DNA of 64,000 nt, taken from Actinokineospora pegani. Lineage in GTDB: Bacteria > Actinomycetota > Actinomycetes > Mycobacteriales > Pseudonocardiaceae. Position numbers and translations under genes: made by a program. Below are positions 27,979 to 38,028 of the stretch, one piece after another. The stretch spans positions 1 through 64,000 of the forward strand of contig NZ_WHOL01000121.1 of the NCBI RefSeq assembly GCF_009745975.1, read 5' to 3'. A model generated the notes under the pieces. It was not told the DNA's origin. It did no database searches and saw only the letters and a list, made by a program, of their open reading frames with translations. Every line of letters begins with the position of its first letter. Positions within the stretch are counted from its first letter, which is position 1.

Positions 27979-28908
27979 GTGAACCACGAGCACATCGCCC
28001 TGTCCGACGAGGTCGCCGACGCGCTGAGCGCTGGTCTCGGCGTGGTCGCGCTGGAGAGCACCCTCCTGGCGCACGGCCTGCCCGCCTCGGTGAGCCTGGA
28101 CGTCGCCCACCGCCTGGAATCGGTCGTGCGCGCCCAGGGCGCGGTCCCGGCCACGATCGCCGTGCTGGGCGGACGGGCCAGGGTCGGCCTCGACGCCGAC
28201 CAGCTCGCCCGGGTGTGCGCCGACGACGCGGGCCTGGTCAAGCTGTCGCGGCGGGACCTGGCGCCCGCGCTGGCCCTGGGCCGCGACGGGGCCACCACCG
28301 TGGCCGGGACCGCGACGCTGGCCGCGCAGGCGGGCGTCGGCGTGTTCGCCACCGGCGGCCTGGGCGGGGTGCACCTGGCCGAGCCGGGCGCCCAGGCCTG
28401 GGACGTGTCCGCCGACCTGGACGTGCTCGCCTCGACGCCGGTCGCGGTGGTCTGCTCCGGGGTGAAGTCGGTGCTCGACATCGCCGCGACCGTGGAGGTG
28501 CTGGAGACCCGCTCGATCCCGGTCCTGGGCTTCGGCACCGACTCGTTCCCCAGCTTCTACCTGCGCGAGTCCGCGTTCGGGGTGCCCTGGCGGGTCGACT
28601 CGGCCGCAGCGGCCGCCGCGGTGGTCGCCGCGCACCGCGACCACGTGCCCGGCGGCTCGGGGGTGCTGGTGGTCAACCCGGTGCCTGCCGAGCACGAGCT
28701 GGACCGGGACCTGCACGACCGGCTGCTCGCCGACGGCATGGCGCTGCTGCGCGAGCGCGGGGTGCGCGGCAAGGACGTCACCCCGGTGCTGCTCGACCAC
28801 TTCCACACCAGCAGCGGCGGTGCGAGCCTGACGACCAACATCGAACTGGTCGTCAGCAACGCCCTGGTCGCGGCCCAGATCGCGGTCGAGCTGGCGCGGC
28901 CCCGGTAG
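27979..28908 (+). CDS. psuG: Pseudouridine-5'-phosphate glycosidase
   Basis: 309 residues from GTG 27979. VVALESTLLAHGLP, GAVPATIAVLGGR, KLSRRDLAPAL, TVAGTATLAAQAGVGVFATGG-GGVH and LGFGTDSFPSFY follow the PsuG family throughout, including the catalytic Lys and Glu regions. It splits pseudouridine 5'-phosphate to uracil and ribose 5-phosphate. A PfkB-family kinase gene downstream would supply the substrate. E. coli PsuG begins shortly before the VVALEST strand, which favours this start; ATG 27964 is the alternative. Confidence 0.95.
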   Translation: MNHEHIALSDEVADALSAGLGVVALESTLLAHGLPASVSLDVAHRLESVVRAQGAVPATIAVLGGRARVGLDADQLARVCADDAGLVKLSRRDLAPALALGRDGATTVAGTATLAAQAGVGVFATGGLGGVHLAEPGAQAWDVSADLDVLASTPVAVVCSGVKSVLDIAATVEVLETRSIPVLGFGTDSFPSFYLRESAFGVPWRVDSAAAAAAVVAAHRDHVPGGSGVLVVNPVPAEHELDRDLHDRLLADGMALLRERGVRGKDVTPVLLDHFHTSSGGASLTTNIELVVSNALVAAQIAVELARPR

Positions 28909-29091
28909 AGCCTGGCCGCGAAGTCGTCGACGCCGGGCTCGCGCACCGACAGGTCGCGCGGCGGTGATGGTGCGCCGCGAGCCGCGGCGGGCGTGCCGCA
29001 CGCCGCGTTCGACGGGAAGTCCACATCGGACACAACAGCGCGTTCCCGCGGAACCGGCCCAGCCACCGCCACTCCCCGCGACTCCGTTTCC

Positions 29092-29097
29092 TACCCT
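29092..29097 (+). promoter_or_regulatory. Putative leaderless -10 of PfkB kinase gene (TACCCT)
   Basis: TACCCT-GGCGCC-ATG: the same hexamer and spacing as at the DUF3093 start, and no Shine-Dalgarno. Confidence 0.6.
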
Positions 29098-29103
29098 GGC
29101 GCC

Positions 29104-29976
29104 ATGCGCGAGCGCCAGCACACCAGCCACCCGCGGACCGTCGTGGTGGTGGGCGACGCGGCGCTCGACGTCGTCGCCCGGCACGAGGGGGCGCTGGCGC
29201 ACGGGGACGACACCCCCGCCAGCGTGCTGACCGCGGTGGGCGGGGCGGGGGCGAACACCGCCACGTGGCTGGTCCACCTCGGCGTTCCGACCACGCTCGT
29301 CACCCGCGTCGGCGCGGACCCGGCGGCCGGTCTGCTGCGCGGCGGGCTCGCGAACCGGGGCGTGGCCTGCGCGCTCACCACCGACCCCGGCGCCGCGACC
29401 GGCTGCGTGGTCGTCCTGGTCGACTCGACCGGCCAGCGCACGATGCTGCCCGACCGCGGCGCCAACGCGCGGTTGCGCGCCGAGGACCTCCCCGATCTCG
29501 GCCCGGCCACCCACCTGCACCTGTCCGGCTACGTCCTGCTCGACGACCGCTCCCGCCAGGCGGGCCTGGCCGCGTTGCGCCGGGCCGCGGCGGCGGGCCT
29601 CACCACGTCGGTCGACCCGCAGTCCGCCGCCCTGCTGGACGGGCGGACCGACGACTTCCTCACCTGGGTGGAGGGCGTGGACCTGTTGCTGCCCAACGCC
29701 ACCGAGTTGGAGGCCCTGGGCGTCGACCGCGCCCTGCGCTCAGTCGAGGCCATCGCCTCGACCGACGGTCGCGACGGTGCGACCTGGCGCGACGGGACCA
29801 CCGAGGTCAGCGTCCCGGCGGGCGCGGGCGGGCCGGACACGACCGGGGCGGGAGACGCGTTCAACGCGGGCCTGCTGGCCGCCTGGCTGGGCGGGGCCGG
29901 GCCGGTGGACGCGCTGCGCGCGGGCGTCGCGGCGGGGACCTCCGCGACGCTGGCGGTGGGTGCTAGCCCTCGATGA
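29104..29976 (+). CDS. PfkB-family carbohydrate kinase, probably pseudouridine kinase
   Basis: 290 residues. The PfkB signature 1 region (VGGAGANTATWLVHLG) and signature 2 DTTGAGDAFNAGLLAAWL, which includes the catalytic Asp, are intact. VVVVGDAALDVVARHEG is the usual N-terminal strand and substrate Asp. Placed after psuG on the same strand, it most likely phosphorylates pseudouridine to feed the glycosidase, as PsuK does; ribokinase-like activity cannot be excluded. It has its own promoter (TACCCT) despite the proximity to psuG. The 3' end overlaps the convergent DUF3099 gene by 14 bp. Confidence 0.9.
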   Translation: MRERQHTSHPRTVVVVGDAALDVVARHEGALAHGDDTPASVLTAVGGAGANTATWLVHLGVPTTLVTRVGADPAAGLLRGGLANRGVACALTTDPGAATGCVVVLVDSTGQRTMLPDRGANARLRAEDLPDLGPATHLHLSGYVLLDDRSRQAGLAALRRAAAAGLTTSVDPQSAALLDGRTDDFLTWVEGVDLLLPNATELEALGVDRALRSVEAIASTDGRDGATWRDGTTEVSVPAGAGGPDTTGAGDAFNAGLLAAWLGGAGPVDALRAGVAAGTSATLAVGASPR

Positions 29977-30277
29977 CCTGGCGGTTCTTGGCCTCGATCT
30001 CCAGGACCTCGCGCTCGTAGCGGCTCATCTTGTTCGCCCTGCGCGGCGGCCGGTCGTTGGCGATGAGCACGGCGATCCACGGCAGCGGGACCGACAGCGC
30101 GACGAAGCCCAGCGCCAGCCACCAGGTGTCGTGGAAGATCCCGGCGAGGACGAGGCAGGGGATGCGCATGCTCATCATGACCATGTACTTGCGCTTGCGA
30201 GCGGCGAACTGCTCCTCGTACGACAGCTCGGCCTCAGTGATCAGGACCGGGGTGTCGTCCCTGGAAGTGCCCTTCAC
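29963..30277 (-). CDS. DUF3099 membrane protein
   Basis: 104 residues. VLITEAELSYEEQFAARKRKY is followed by two hydrophobic helices (MSMRIPCLVLAGIFHDTWWL, ALGFVALSVPLPWIAVLIAN) and a basic tail. DUF3099 is an actinobacterial family without known function. GTG at 30277 is supported by AGGAGG 7 nt upstream; the longer ORF is not. Confidence 0.88.
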   Translation of the reverse strand: MKGTSRDDTPVLITEAELSYEEQFAARKRKYMVMMSMRIPCLVLAGIFHDTWWLALGFVALSVPLPWIAVLIANDRPPRRANKMSRYEREVLEIEAKNRQVIEG

Positions 30278-30402
30278 GACACCACCTCCTCGCTCATCGT
30301 CCCACCGGCCATGGTCGCACCGAACACCCCATCTTGCGCCATCCGGGTGGACCTGCGCCGGGGACCTGAAGGCGATTCGGGTCACGCCGGTATGAACGGG
30401 GT

Positions 30403-30972
30403 ATGACGGGGACGCGGCGGCACGCGGTGCTCGACGGGTTGCGCTACCGGGCGGCGGGGGCGAACCTCGCCCGCCACCTCGGCCCGGACCCGGTCCGGGT
30501 GCTCGACCTGGCGGGCGGGTCGGGCGGCGACGCGCTGCCGCTGGCCGCGGGCGGGCACTGGGTGACCGTCGTCGACCCGGCGGGCGCGCTGCTGGACCGG
30601 TTGCTGCGCCGGGCCTACGGGCTGGCCGGGCGGGTCGACGTGGTGCAGGCGCGGGCCGAGGACGTGCCCGCGCTGTTCCCCGCCGCGGAGTTCGACGTCG
30701 TGCTCTGCCACGGGCTGCTCCAGCACGTCGAGGGCGCCCCGGCCAGGGTGGACCTGCTGCGCGCGGCGACCGCGCCGCTGGCCCCTGGCGGGTTGCTGTC
30801 GGTGATCGCGCCCGCGCCGCACGACTCGGCGCTGGCCGCGCACCCCGGGTGCACCGCGGAGCGGGTGCTCGACCACCTCCGCGTGGCGGGCCTCACCGCG
30901 CCGTCGCGGTACCGCATCCCGGCCGAGGAGGGCGCGCCCGGGTTCTTCCAGGTGATCGGCGCGCTGGCCTGA
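30403..30972 (+). CDS. Class I SAM-dependent methyltransferase
   Basis: 189 residues with motif I VLDLAGGSGGDALPLA, motif II VTVVDPAG and motif IV FDVVLCHGLLQHVEG, typical of Methyltransf_11/25. It lacks a substrate-recognition domain, so the target is unknown. ATG at 30403 has no Shine-Dalgarno, but TATGAA lies exactly 6 nt upstream. Confidence 0.87.
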   Translation: MTGTRRHAVLDGLRYRAAGANLARHLGPDPVRVLDLAGGSGGDALPLAAGGHWVTVVDPAGALLDRLLRRAYGLAGRVDVVQARAEDVPALFPAAEFDVVLCHGLLQHVEGAPARVDLLRAATAPLAPGGLLSVIAPAPHDSALAAHPGCTAERVLDHLRVAGLTAPSRYRIPAEEGAPGFFQVIGALA

Positions 30973-30984
30973 GATCATGCGCGG

Positions 30985-32490
30985 GTGTCCACCGAGCCCC
31001 CAGTCCTGACCGACGACTTCTGCCACCGCCTCGCCGAGTCCCTGCTCGAGGCCGACTACGACGGCGACGGGGTGGTGGCGGCGCTCGGCGAGCAGGCGCA
31101 CGCCGCCCTGGGCCGCAACGAGCCGGAGCCCGCCCGCCGCGCCACCCGCGGCGGCTCCCCGGTCGAGACGCTCGTCCGGCTGTTCCTCGTCGGCGACGCC
31201 GAGCCCGCCGCCGCCGTCCAGCGGGCGCTGGGCCGCCTCGACCTGGCCGAGGTCGCCGCCACCGGCCTGCTGCGCCTCGACGGCGACCGGGTGCGCGCCG
31301 GGCTGGACCTGCGTCCGCACGCCGACGAGGCGGGGTCCTGGTGGGTGCTGGCCGACCTGGACTCAGACCAGCTCGGCGGGCCGGTCGGGGCGGACCACGT
31401 GCTCGGCATCGGGCACGCGTCGCTGAGCCTGGCCCGCGCCACCACCCGCCGCCCGGTGGGCACCGTGCTCGACCTGGGCACCGGCTGCGGGGTGCAGGCG
31501 CTGCACGCGAGCAGGCACGCGGGGGCGATCACCGCCACCGACCTGTCCTCGCGGGCTCTGGCGCTGGCCTCGGCGACCTTCCGGCTCAACGGGCTGAAGG
31601 TGCAGACGCTGCGCGGCTCCTGGTTCGAGCCGGTCGAGGGCCGCGCGTTCGACCAGGTCGTGTGCAACCCGCCGTTCGTGGTCGGGCCGCCGCGGGTGGA
31701 CTACGTCTACCGCGACTCCGGGCTCGCGGGCGACGACGCCAGCGCGCTGGTCGTGCGCGGGGTGCCGAAGGTGCTCAACCCCGGCGGCGTGGGGCAGTTC
31801 CTGGCCTCCTGGCTGCACAAGCGCGGCGAGGACTGGGGCGACCGGGTCACCTCCTGGCTGCCCGACGAGGGCGTCGACGCCTGGTTCGTCCAGCGCGACG
31901 TCGCCGAGCCCGCGCTCTACGTCGGCACCTGGCTGCGCGACGCCGGGATCGACCCGCGCTCGGCGGAAGGGGCGGCGAAGGCCTCGGCGTGGCTGGACTG
32001 GTTCGACGACAACGACGTCACCGGGATCGGTTTCGGCTTCGTCACCCTGCGCGCCACCGGCAGCGACACCGAGGTGGCCTGCGAGGACCTGCGCCACGCC
32101 TACGACGACCCGCTGGGCGAGGAGGCGGGCCGCTGGCTGGACCGGGTCGCCTGGCTGCGTGCGCACGCGGCGCCGGAGGCGCTGCTGTCGGCGGTGTTCA
32201 CCACCGCGCCGACGGTCGTGCTCGAGCGCGTCGCCGAGCCGGGTCCCGAGGGCTGGCGGGAGCTGGTGCGCAGGCTGCACCGCACCGACGGGCCGGGCTG
32301 GCAGCAGGAGACCGACGAGCTGGTGACCTCGCTGCTGGCGGGCTGCCAGGGGGTGCTGCCGCTGGGCGAGCTGCTGGCGCTGCTGGCGGCGGGTCAGGGC
32401 CTGCCCGCGGACGCGGTGGTGCGCGCGGCGGTCCCCGTGGTGGCCGACCTGGTCGCGCACGGGATGCTGCTGCCCGCGGAGCTGGTGTGA
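30985..32490 (+). CDS. MTS-type methyltransferase with N-terminal extension
   Basis: 501 residues. The N-terminal 140 residues (DUF7059-like) precede a methyltransferase-small core: GTVLDLGTGCGVQALHAS (motif I) and VVCNPPFVVGPP, the NPPF motif of N- or RNA/protein-modifying enzymes such as PrmC and RlmG. The C-terminal 150 residues contain helical segments of unknown role. It probably modifies a translation component, consistent with dtd being coupled to it by a GTGA overlap. A hexamer GATCAT lies 6 nt before GTG 30985. Confidence 0.87.
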   Translation: MSTEPPVLTDDFCHRLAESLLEADYDGDGVVAALGEQAHAALGRNEPEPARRATRGGSPVETLVRLFLVGDAEPAAAVQRALGRLDLAEVAATGLLRLDGDRVRAGLDLRPHADEAGSWWVLADLDSDQLGGPVGADHVLGIGHASLSLARATTRRPVGTVLDLGTGCGVQALHASRHAGAITATDLSSRALALASATFRLNGLKVQTLRGSWFEPVEGRAFDQVVCNPPFVVGPPRVDYVYRDSGLAGDDASALVVRGVPKVLNPGGVGQFLASWLHKRGEDWGDRVTSWLPDEGVDAWFVQRDVAEPALYVGTWLRDAGIDPRSAEGAAKASAWLDWFDDNDVTGIGFGFVTLRATGSDTEVACEDLRHAYDDPLGEEAGRWLDRVAWLRAHAAPEALLSAVFTTAPTVVLERVAEPGPEGWRELVRRLHRTDGPGWQQETDELVTSLLAGCQGVLPLGELLALLAAGQGLPADAVVRAAVPVVADLVAHGMLLPAELV

Positions 32491-32912
32491 GGGCGGTGGT
32501 CGCCCGGGTCGCCAGCGCGTCGGTGACCGTCGGCGACGAGGTCGTCGGGGCCATCGACGAGCCGGGGCTGCTGGTGCTGCTGGGGGTGCACGTCGAGGAC
32601 AGTGCGGGCAAAACCGCTGTGATGGCGCGAAAACTTCACGAACTGCGCCTGCTCCGCGACGAGGAGTCCTGCGCGACGACGGGCGCCCCACTGTTGATGG
32701 TGAGCCAATTCACATTGTACGGGGACGTCAGGAAGGGCCGCAGGCCGTCGTGGACGGCGGCGGCCCGACCCGAGGTCGCCGAGCCGCTCGTCGACGCCGT
32801 GGTGGCCGATCTGCGGGCCAGGGGCGCCCGGGTGGAGACCGGTCGCTTCGGCGCGGAGATGGCCGTGGCGAGCGTCAACGACGGCCCATTCACCGTGGTG
32901 CTGGACATCTGA
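32487..32912 (+). CDS. dtd: D-aminoacyl-tRNA deacylase
   Basis: 141 residues, normal DTD length. The two signatures of the active site are present: SQFTLYGDVRKGRRPSW and the C-terminal NDGPFTVVLDI (the Gly-cisPro-type loop is GP here). It hydrolyses D-amino acids from tRNA and so proofreads chirality. GTG at 32487 overlaps the preceding stop (GTGA), so it is translated in coupling with the methyltransferase. Confidence 0.96.
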   Translation: MRAVVARVASASVTVGDEVVGAIDEPGLLVLLGVHVEDSAGKTAVMARKLHELRLLRDEESCATTGAPLLMVSQFTLYGDVRKGRRPSWTAAARPEVAEPLVDAVVADLRARGARVETGRFGAEMAVASVNDGPFTVVLDI

Positions 32913-32918
32913 GGTCCG

Positions 32919-32963
32919 CGCGTCCCCCTCGACCGTCTCGCGTGGACGGTCGAGGGGGACGCG
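32919..32963 (+). terminator. dtd terminator hairpin, 19-bp stem
   Basis: Arms 32919-32937 and 32945-32963 are exact complements, 6 nt after the dtd stop. Confidence 0.85.
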
Positions 32964-33022
32964 GATCGCGGGCGGCACGTGTAGCGGGCACCGAACCGGG
33001 TACTCCGGGGTTCTCAGCCAAA

Positions 33023-33040
33023 GCTCAGGTAAACCTGAGC
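33023..33040 (+). promoter_or_regulatory. 18-bp palindrome upstream of sigB
   Basis: GCTCAGGT-AA-ACCTGAGC is a perfect palindrome, about 40 bp upstream of the sigB -35 element. A related TCTCAGC lies just before it. A regulator binding site is likely; in Mycobacterium sigB is also controlled by the two-component regulator MprA through CTCAG-containing repeats, but identity here is unproven. Confidence 0.5.
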
Positions 33041-33080
33041 AACCGCCCAGGTCCCAGTGGCGTCATCCATGTGGGGAAGC

Positions 33081-33107
33081 GGGAACGAATCCAGCTCTCG
33101 CCACGTT
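33081..33107 (+). promoter_or_regulatory. ECF-type promoter of sigB
   Basis: GGGAAC (33081-33086) and CGTT (33104-33107) are spaced 17 bp, matching GGAAC-N16-18-GTT promoters used by SigE/SigH/SigR-type factors. In Mycobacterium sigB is transcribed by SigE and SigH from such a promoter. Confidence 0.7.
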
Positions 33108-33146
33108 TTGACTCACAGAACCACCGCGACAGGGGGAGGGAGCACC

Positions 33147-34121
33147 ATGACGGTCCCGCAGCAGCGAGAGCCCGAGCAGCTCGCCTACGAAGCCGACCTC
33201 GACGCCCAAGGACCCGCCGCCGACCTCGTCCGGGTGTACCTCAACGGAATCGGCCGCACGGCGCTGCTCACCGCGGCGCAGGAGGTCGAGCTCGCCAGGC
33301 GGATCGAGGCCGGGGTGTTCGCCCAGCACATGCTCGACACCGCCGCGGGCACCTCGCCCGCGCGCCGGGCCGAGCTGCGGGCGCTGGTCGCCGACGGCCA
33401 CACGGCCAAGAACCACCTGCTCGAGGCCAACCTGCGCCTGGTGGTGTCGCTGGCCAAGCGCTACACCGGCCGGGGCATGCCGCTGCTGGACCTGATCCAG
33501 GAGGGCAACCTGGGCCTGATCCGCGCGGTGGAGAAGTTCGACTACGCCAAGGGCTTCAAGTTCTCCACCTACGCGACGTGGTGGATCCGCCAGGCCATCA
33601 CCCGCGGCATGGCCGACCAGGGCCGCACCATCCGGCTGCCCGTCCACCTCGTCGAGCAGGTGAACAAGCTGGCCAGGATCAAGCGCGACCTGCACCAGTC
33701 GCTGGGCCGCGAGGCCACGATGGAGGAACTGGCCGCCGAGGCCGGGCTGACCACCGGGAAGGTCTCCGACCTGCTCGACCACGCCCGCGACCCGGTGAGC
33801 CTGGACATGCCGGTCGGCAGTGACGAGGACGCCCCGCTGGGCGACTTCATCGAGGACGGCGAGGCCACCGACGCCGAGTCGGCGGTCATCGCGGGCCTGC
33901 TGCAGGACGACATGCGCCGCGTGCTGGCCACCCTCGACGACCGCGAGCAGCACGTCATCCGCCTGCGCTACGGCCTCGACGACGGCCAGCCCCGCACCCT
34001 CGACCAGATCGGCAAGCGCTTCGGCCTCAGCCGCGAGCGCGTCCGCCAGATCGAGCGCGAGGTCATGTCCAAGCTCCGCCAGGGCGAGCGCGCCGAGAAG
34101 CTCCGCGCCTACGCCAGCTAA
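33147..34121 (+). CDS. sigB: Group 2 sigma factor SigB
   Basis: 324 residues, nearly the length of mycobacterial SigB. It lacks the long N-terminal extension of SigA but has regions 1.2 ([16 protein letters not shown]), 2 ([39 protein letters not shown]), 3 ([15 protein letters not shown]) and 4 ([21 protein letters not shown]). Residues of 2.4 and 4.2 are nearly identical to SigA in this window, so the promoters should overlap. The start at ATG 33147 is fixed by AGGGGGAGGG 6 nt upstream. A general stress factor in this group. Confidence 0.95.
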   Translation: MTVPQQREPEQLAYEADLDAQGPAADLVRVYLNGIGRTALLTAAQEVELARRIEAGVFAQHMLDTAAGTSPARRAELRALVADGHTAKNHLLEANLRLVVSLAKRYTGRGMPLLDLIQEGNLGLIRAVEKFDYAKGFKFSTYATWWIRQAITRGMADQGRTIRLPVHLVEQVNKLARIKRDLHQSLGREATMEELAAEAGLTTGKVSDLLDHARDPVSLDMPVGSDEDAPLGDFIEDGEATDAESAVIAGLLQDDMRRVLATLDDREQHVIRLRYGLDDGQPRTLDQIGKRFGLSRERVRQIEREVMSKLRQGERAEKLRAYAS

Positions 34122-34141
34122 GACGTTCGACGAACAACGCA

Positions 34142-34173
34142 GGTCAAGCCGGTCCCCCGGGACCGGCTTGACC
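34142..34173 (+). terminator. sigB terminator hairpin, 15-bp stem
   Basis: GGTCAAGCCGGTCCC and its exact complement are separated by two bases (34142-34156, 34159-34173), 20 nt after sigB. Confidence 0.8.
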
Positions 34174-34256
34174 CATGAGCGGAACTTTCTGCCCCCGGGG
34201 GGCAACCTTCCACCCCACACCCCCGTCTTGGAATATGAGTCGCTTGAACCTGCCCG

Positions 34257-34278
34257 TTGACATGTGACGCCTGTCACG
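34257..34278 (+). promoter_or_regulatory. TTGACA overlapped by CRP/FNR-like site
   Basis: TTGACA (34257-34262) is followed at once by TGTGA-N6-TCACG (34263-34278), which fits the CRP-family consensus TGTGA-N6-TCACA of enteric and mycobacterial Crp. It lies about 375 bp before fumarase. No clear -10 at 17 bp. Confidence 0.5.
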
Positions 34279-34431
34279 GCAGCGTAGGCGCACAGACTTG
34301 GTGGCCCCGGGCAATCCCCGGACGCCACCCGCGACGGGAGGTCGGGACAGCCGGGGGCTGCCCCGGCCTTCCGGCATTCGGCACCCTGTTCGCGCTTCGC
34401 GCTCCCTTGGGGGTGCCGGGTCGGTCCTTCT

Positions 34432-34452
34432 TCTGGGGGGCGACCCCCCAGA
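34432..34452. repeat. G6/C6 hairpin within a likely dispersed intergenic element
   Basis: TCTGGGGGG-CGA-CCCCCCAGA forms a 9-bp stem. The surrounding 34380-34500 looks like a non-coding dispersed element of actinomycete genomes, judged by recollection. No second copy was seen in this window. Confidence 0.4.
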
Positions 34453-34651
34453 CCCCCACGGTGCTTGCTCCTCGCCTGGGCGGACGCTGGGCGCGATGGA
34501 TGATGACCAGCAGACCAGGGTCCATCGTTGGGTGAGGTAAGGCTGGGGGTGTGGTGCGGGTTACCGGGGGGGCGGGATCACACGTAGGGCGCCGCAGGTG
34601 GGGGGTAGGTTCCTTGCACCGAATTGACGCGTGTGCAAGGGAGCCCGCTTC

Positions 34652-36313
<1,662 letters not shown>

Positions 36314-36354
36314 GGTCCGCCGCCTTGTCCTAACTGGACTGACGAGAGCACCGA

Positions 36355-36388
36355 ACGGGGGCCGCGCCTTGACGGGCACGGCCCCCGT
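36355..36388 (+). terminator. Fumarase terminator hairpin
   Basis: ACGGGGGCCG (36355-36364) pairs perfectly with CGGCCCCCGT (36379-36388), 41 nt after the stop. Confidence 0.7.
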
Positions 36389-36468
36389 GGTGTCTGATCT
36401 TCGTCGTCGCGTGTCCCAGGGGCGCTCCGCTCGGGGCATGGAGGCACATATCGCTGAGGATCTCTCTC

Positions 36469-36858
36469 ATGCCAATCCAGTTCAACCACACCGTGGTCGC
36501 GTGCGTCGACCGCGAGAAGTCAGCGGCGTTCTTCGTCGACTTGTTCAACCTGCCGGAGCCGGTCGAGTTCGGGCCGTTCCTGGCCGTGCACCTGGCCAAC
36601 AACTGCTCGCTGGACTTCGCCCAGCAGCCAGCCGACCAGGGCGAGGTCGCGCCGCAGCACTACGCGTTCCTGGTCTCCGAGGACGAGTTCGACCACGTGC
36701 ACCAGCGCATCCAGGAACTCGGCCTGGACCACTGGGCCGACCCGCGCCAGCACGGGGTCAACCAGATCAACCACAACGACGGCGGCAGGGGCGTGTACTT
36801 CCTCGACCCGTCCGGCCACTACCTCGAGGCCATCACCGTCCCCTACGGCGGCTGGTAA
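36469..36858 (+). CDS. VOC/glyoxalase-fold protein
   Basis: 129 residues, one VOC domain of two beta-alpha-beta-beta-beta units: FNHTVVACVDREKSAAFFVDLF starts the first and GRGVYFLDPSGHYLEAITVPYG ends the second. Putative metal ligands are His7, His at the second unit (QHYAFLV) and Glu in YLEAIT. The family spans dioxygenases, lyases and antibiotic-binding proteins; the substrate is unknown. Its stop is 3 nt from that of the convergent lipoprotein gene. Confidence 0.88.
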   Translation: MPIQFNHTVVACVDREKSAAFFVDLFNLPEPVEFGPFLAVHLANNCSLDFAQQPADQGEVAPQHYAFLVSEDEFDHVHQRIQELGLDHWADPRQHGVNQINHNDGGRGVYFLDPSGHYLEAITVPYGGW

Positions 36859-36861
36859 GCC

Positions 36862-37407
36862 CTAGAGAACGGCCGACAGCACCAGGGTTCGGGCGCCGAG
36901 GTCGGACGAGAGCGGCACGACCACCACCCGCTGGGTGAGGACCTGCGCGCAGATCGGCCCGTCCACGGCCCCGCCCTGGGGCGCCGCCATCGGCGCCAGC
37001 CGCACCCGCACGCTCGTCTCGTCGGTGGACTCCACGATGCCCTCAACGCCGGAGCACGCGTCGCGGGCCAGCCCGAGCACCCGCACGCTGAGGCCGTCCG
37101 GGGCGACGTGGGCGCGCCGCGGGTAGTCGGCGGGCAGGGCGCTCGTGTCGAGGCGGTCGGCGGGGAGTTCCCGGTAGCCCTCGGGCACCGTGCCGACCGT
37201 CGGCCCCGGCGGCCACGAGGGCGGCACGATCACGGGCATACCGGGCTGCGGCTTGTCGGGCGGCACGAGGGTGGCCCCCGGCGGCGGGCCGACGGGTTCC
37301 ATGGTCGCGTACAGGCGCTGCTGCGGGGCCGGGGCGCTCTCGGCGGTCTCACCCGCCGCGCACCCGCCCAGCAGGACCAGGACCGCACCGACCAGCATCG
37401 CTCTCAT
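36862..37407 (-). CDS. Putative lipoprotein
   Basis: 181 residues. MRAMLVGAVLVLLGGC is a lipoprotein signal with the anchor Cys in LLGGC (residue 16). A Pro-rich linker follows, then a soluble domain with one Cys pair (RDACSGVEGIV and DGPICAQVL) that could form a disulfide. No known family. Start at ATG 37407 is set by the signal peptide. Possibly linked to the next lipoprotein gene, 89 bp upstream in transcription order. Confidence 0.75.
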   Translation of the reverse strand: MRAMLVGAVLVLLGGCAAGETAESAPAPQQRLYATMEPVGPPPGATLVPPDKPQPGMPVIVPPSWPPGPTVGTVPEGYRELPADRLDTSALPADYPRRAHVAPDGLSVRVLGLARDACSGVEGIVESTDETSVRVRLAPMAAPQGGAVDGPICAQVLTQRVVVVPLSSDLGARTLVLSAVL

Positions 37408-37495
37408 AACCCCAGGACGGACCGCGGGTGCGGGTGGTTGCACGCGAAGGCGCCCCCGATCGGCGGGGCATGCCGACCAGGGGCGCCGGACTGGG

Positions 37496-37984
37496 TCAGG
37501 CCTGGCGCTTCTCGCTGGTCAGGGCGACCTCGCGGGCACCGAGCGGCTGATCCAGCTCCAGGGTCAGCTTCGGGTAGCGCAGGTCCATGGTGCACATCTG
37601 CTTGTCCGCGGGCGTGGTCTCCACCAGCTTCACCGCGACCTGGCTGTCGGACTGCTCGGTCACCTCCGCGCTCGCCTTGCCGCAGCCGCCCTCCTGGGCG
37701 ACGACGCCGAGCGTGGTGCCGTCGTCGACCGTCCAGACCATGACGGGGTACCCCTCCGCCAGGCCCGCCGGGTCGATCTGGGCCTCGGGGACCTCGGCGC
37801 CGCCCTCCGGGGGCGTCCTGGCGGGCTGGCGGTCGGGTTGGTCACCGGGCTCCTGCGTCGCGGTGGCGGGCGGGGGCGCCGCGGCGTAGCCGTCCTGTGT
37901 GTCCTGCGCGCCGCCGCAAGCGGACAGGGCCGCGAACAGAACGCCCGCGCCGACAAGGGTGTTGAGGGAGTTGAGGCGATTCAT
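37496..37984 (-). CDS. Putative lipoprotein with Cys-pair domain
   Basis: 162 residues. MNRLNSLNTLVGAGVLFAALSACG gives a lipobox LSAC (anchor Cys23). A Thr/Pro/Gln linker leads to a domain with EGGCGKASAEV and DKQMCTMDLRYPKLTLEL, ending in PLGAREV, a pattern seen in other secreted actinobacterial lipoproteins of unknown function. Start at ATG 37984 is set by the signal peptide. A sugar or wall ligand is possible but unsupported. Confidence 0.78.
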   Translation of the reverse strand: MNRLNSLNTLVGAGVLFAALSACGGAQDTQDGYAAAPPPATATQEPGDQPDRQPARTPPEGGAEVPEAQIDPAGLAEGYPVMVWTVDDGTTLGVVAQEGGCGKASAEVTEQSDSQVAVKLVETTPADKQMCTMDLRYPKLTLELDQPLGAREVALTSEKRQA

Positions 37985-38028
37985 GACCAGTGGACGGGCC
38001 GGGCCCCGCGCCGGGTTGCACGCGATCG

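Larger units (their letters stand above)
34174..34651 (+). other. Long intergenic region before fumarase
   Basis: 478 bp without a supported gene. It contains a TTGACA hexamer merged with a CRP-like site (34257-34278), a G6/C6 hairpin block (34380-34500) and the fumarase ribosome site. Short ORFs here are GC-rich shadows. Confidence 0.5.

Noticed and set aside
28909-29103. Minus-strand segment VREPGVDDFAARL after psuG, as a possible gene fragment
   Set aside because: Only 13-15 residues look natural and the frame runs into psuG; no start or stop consistent with a gene.
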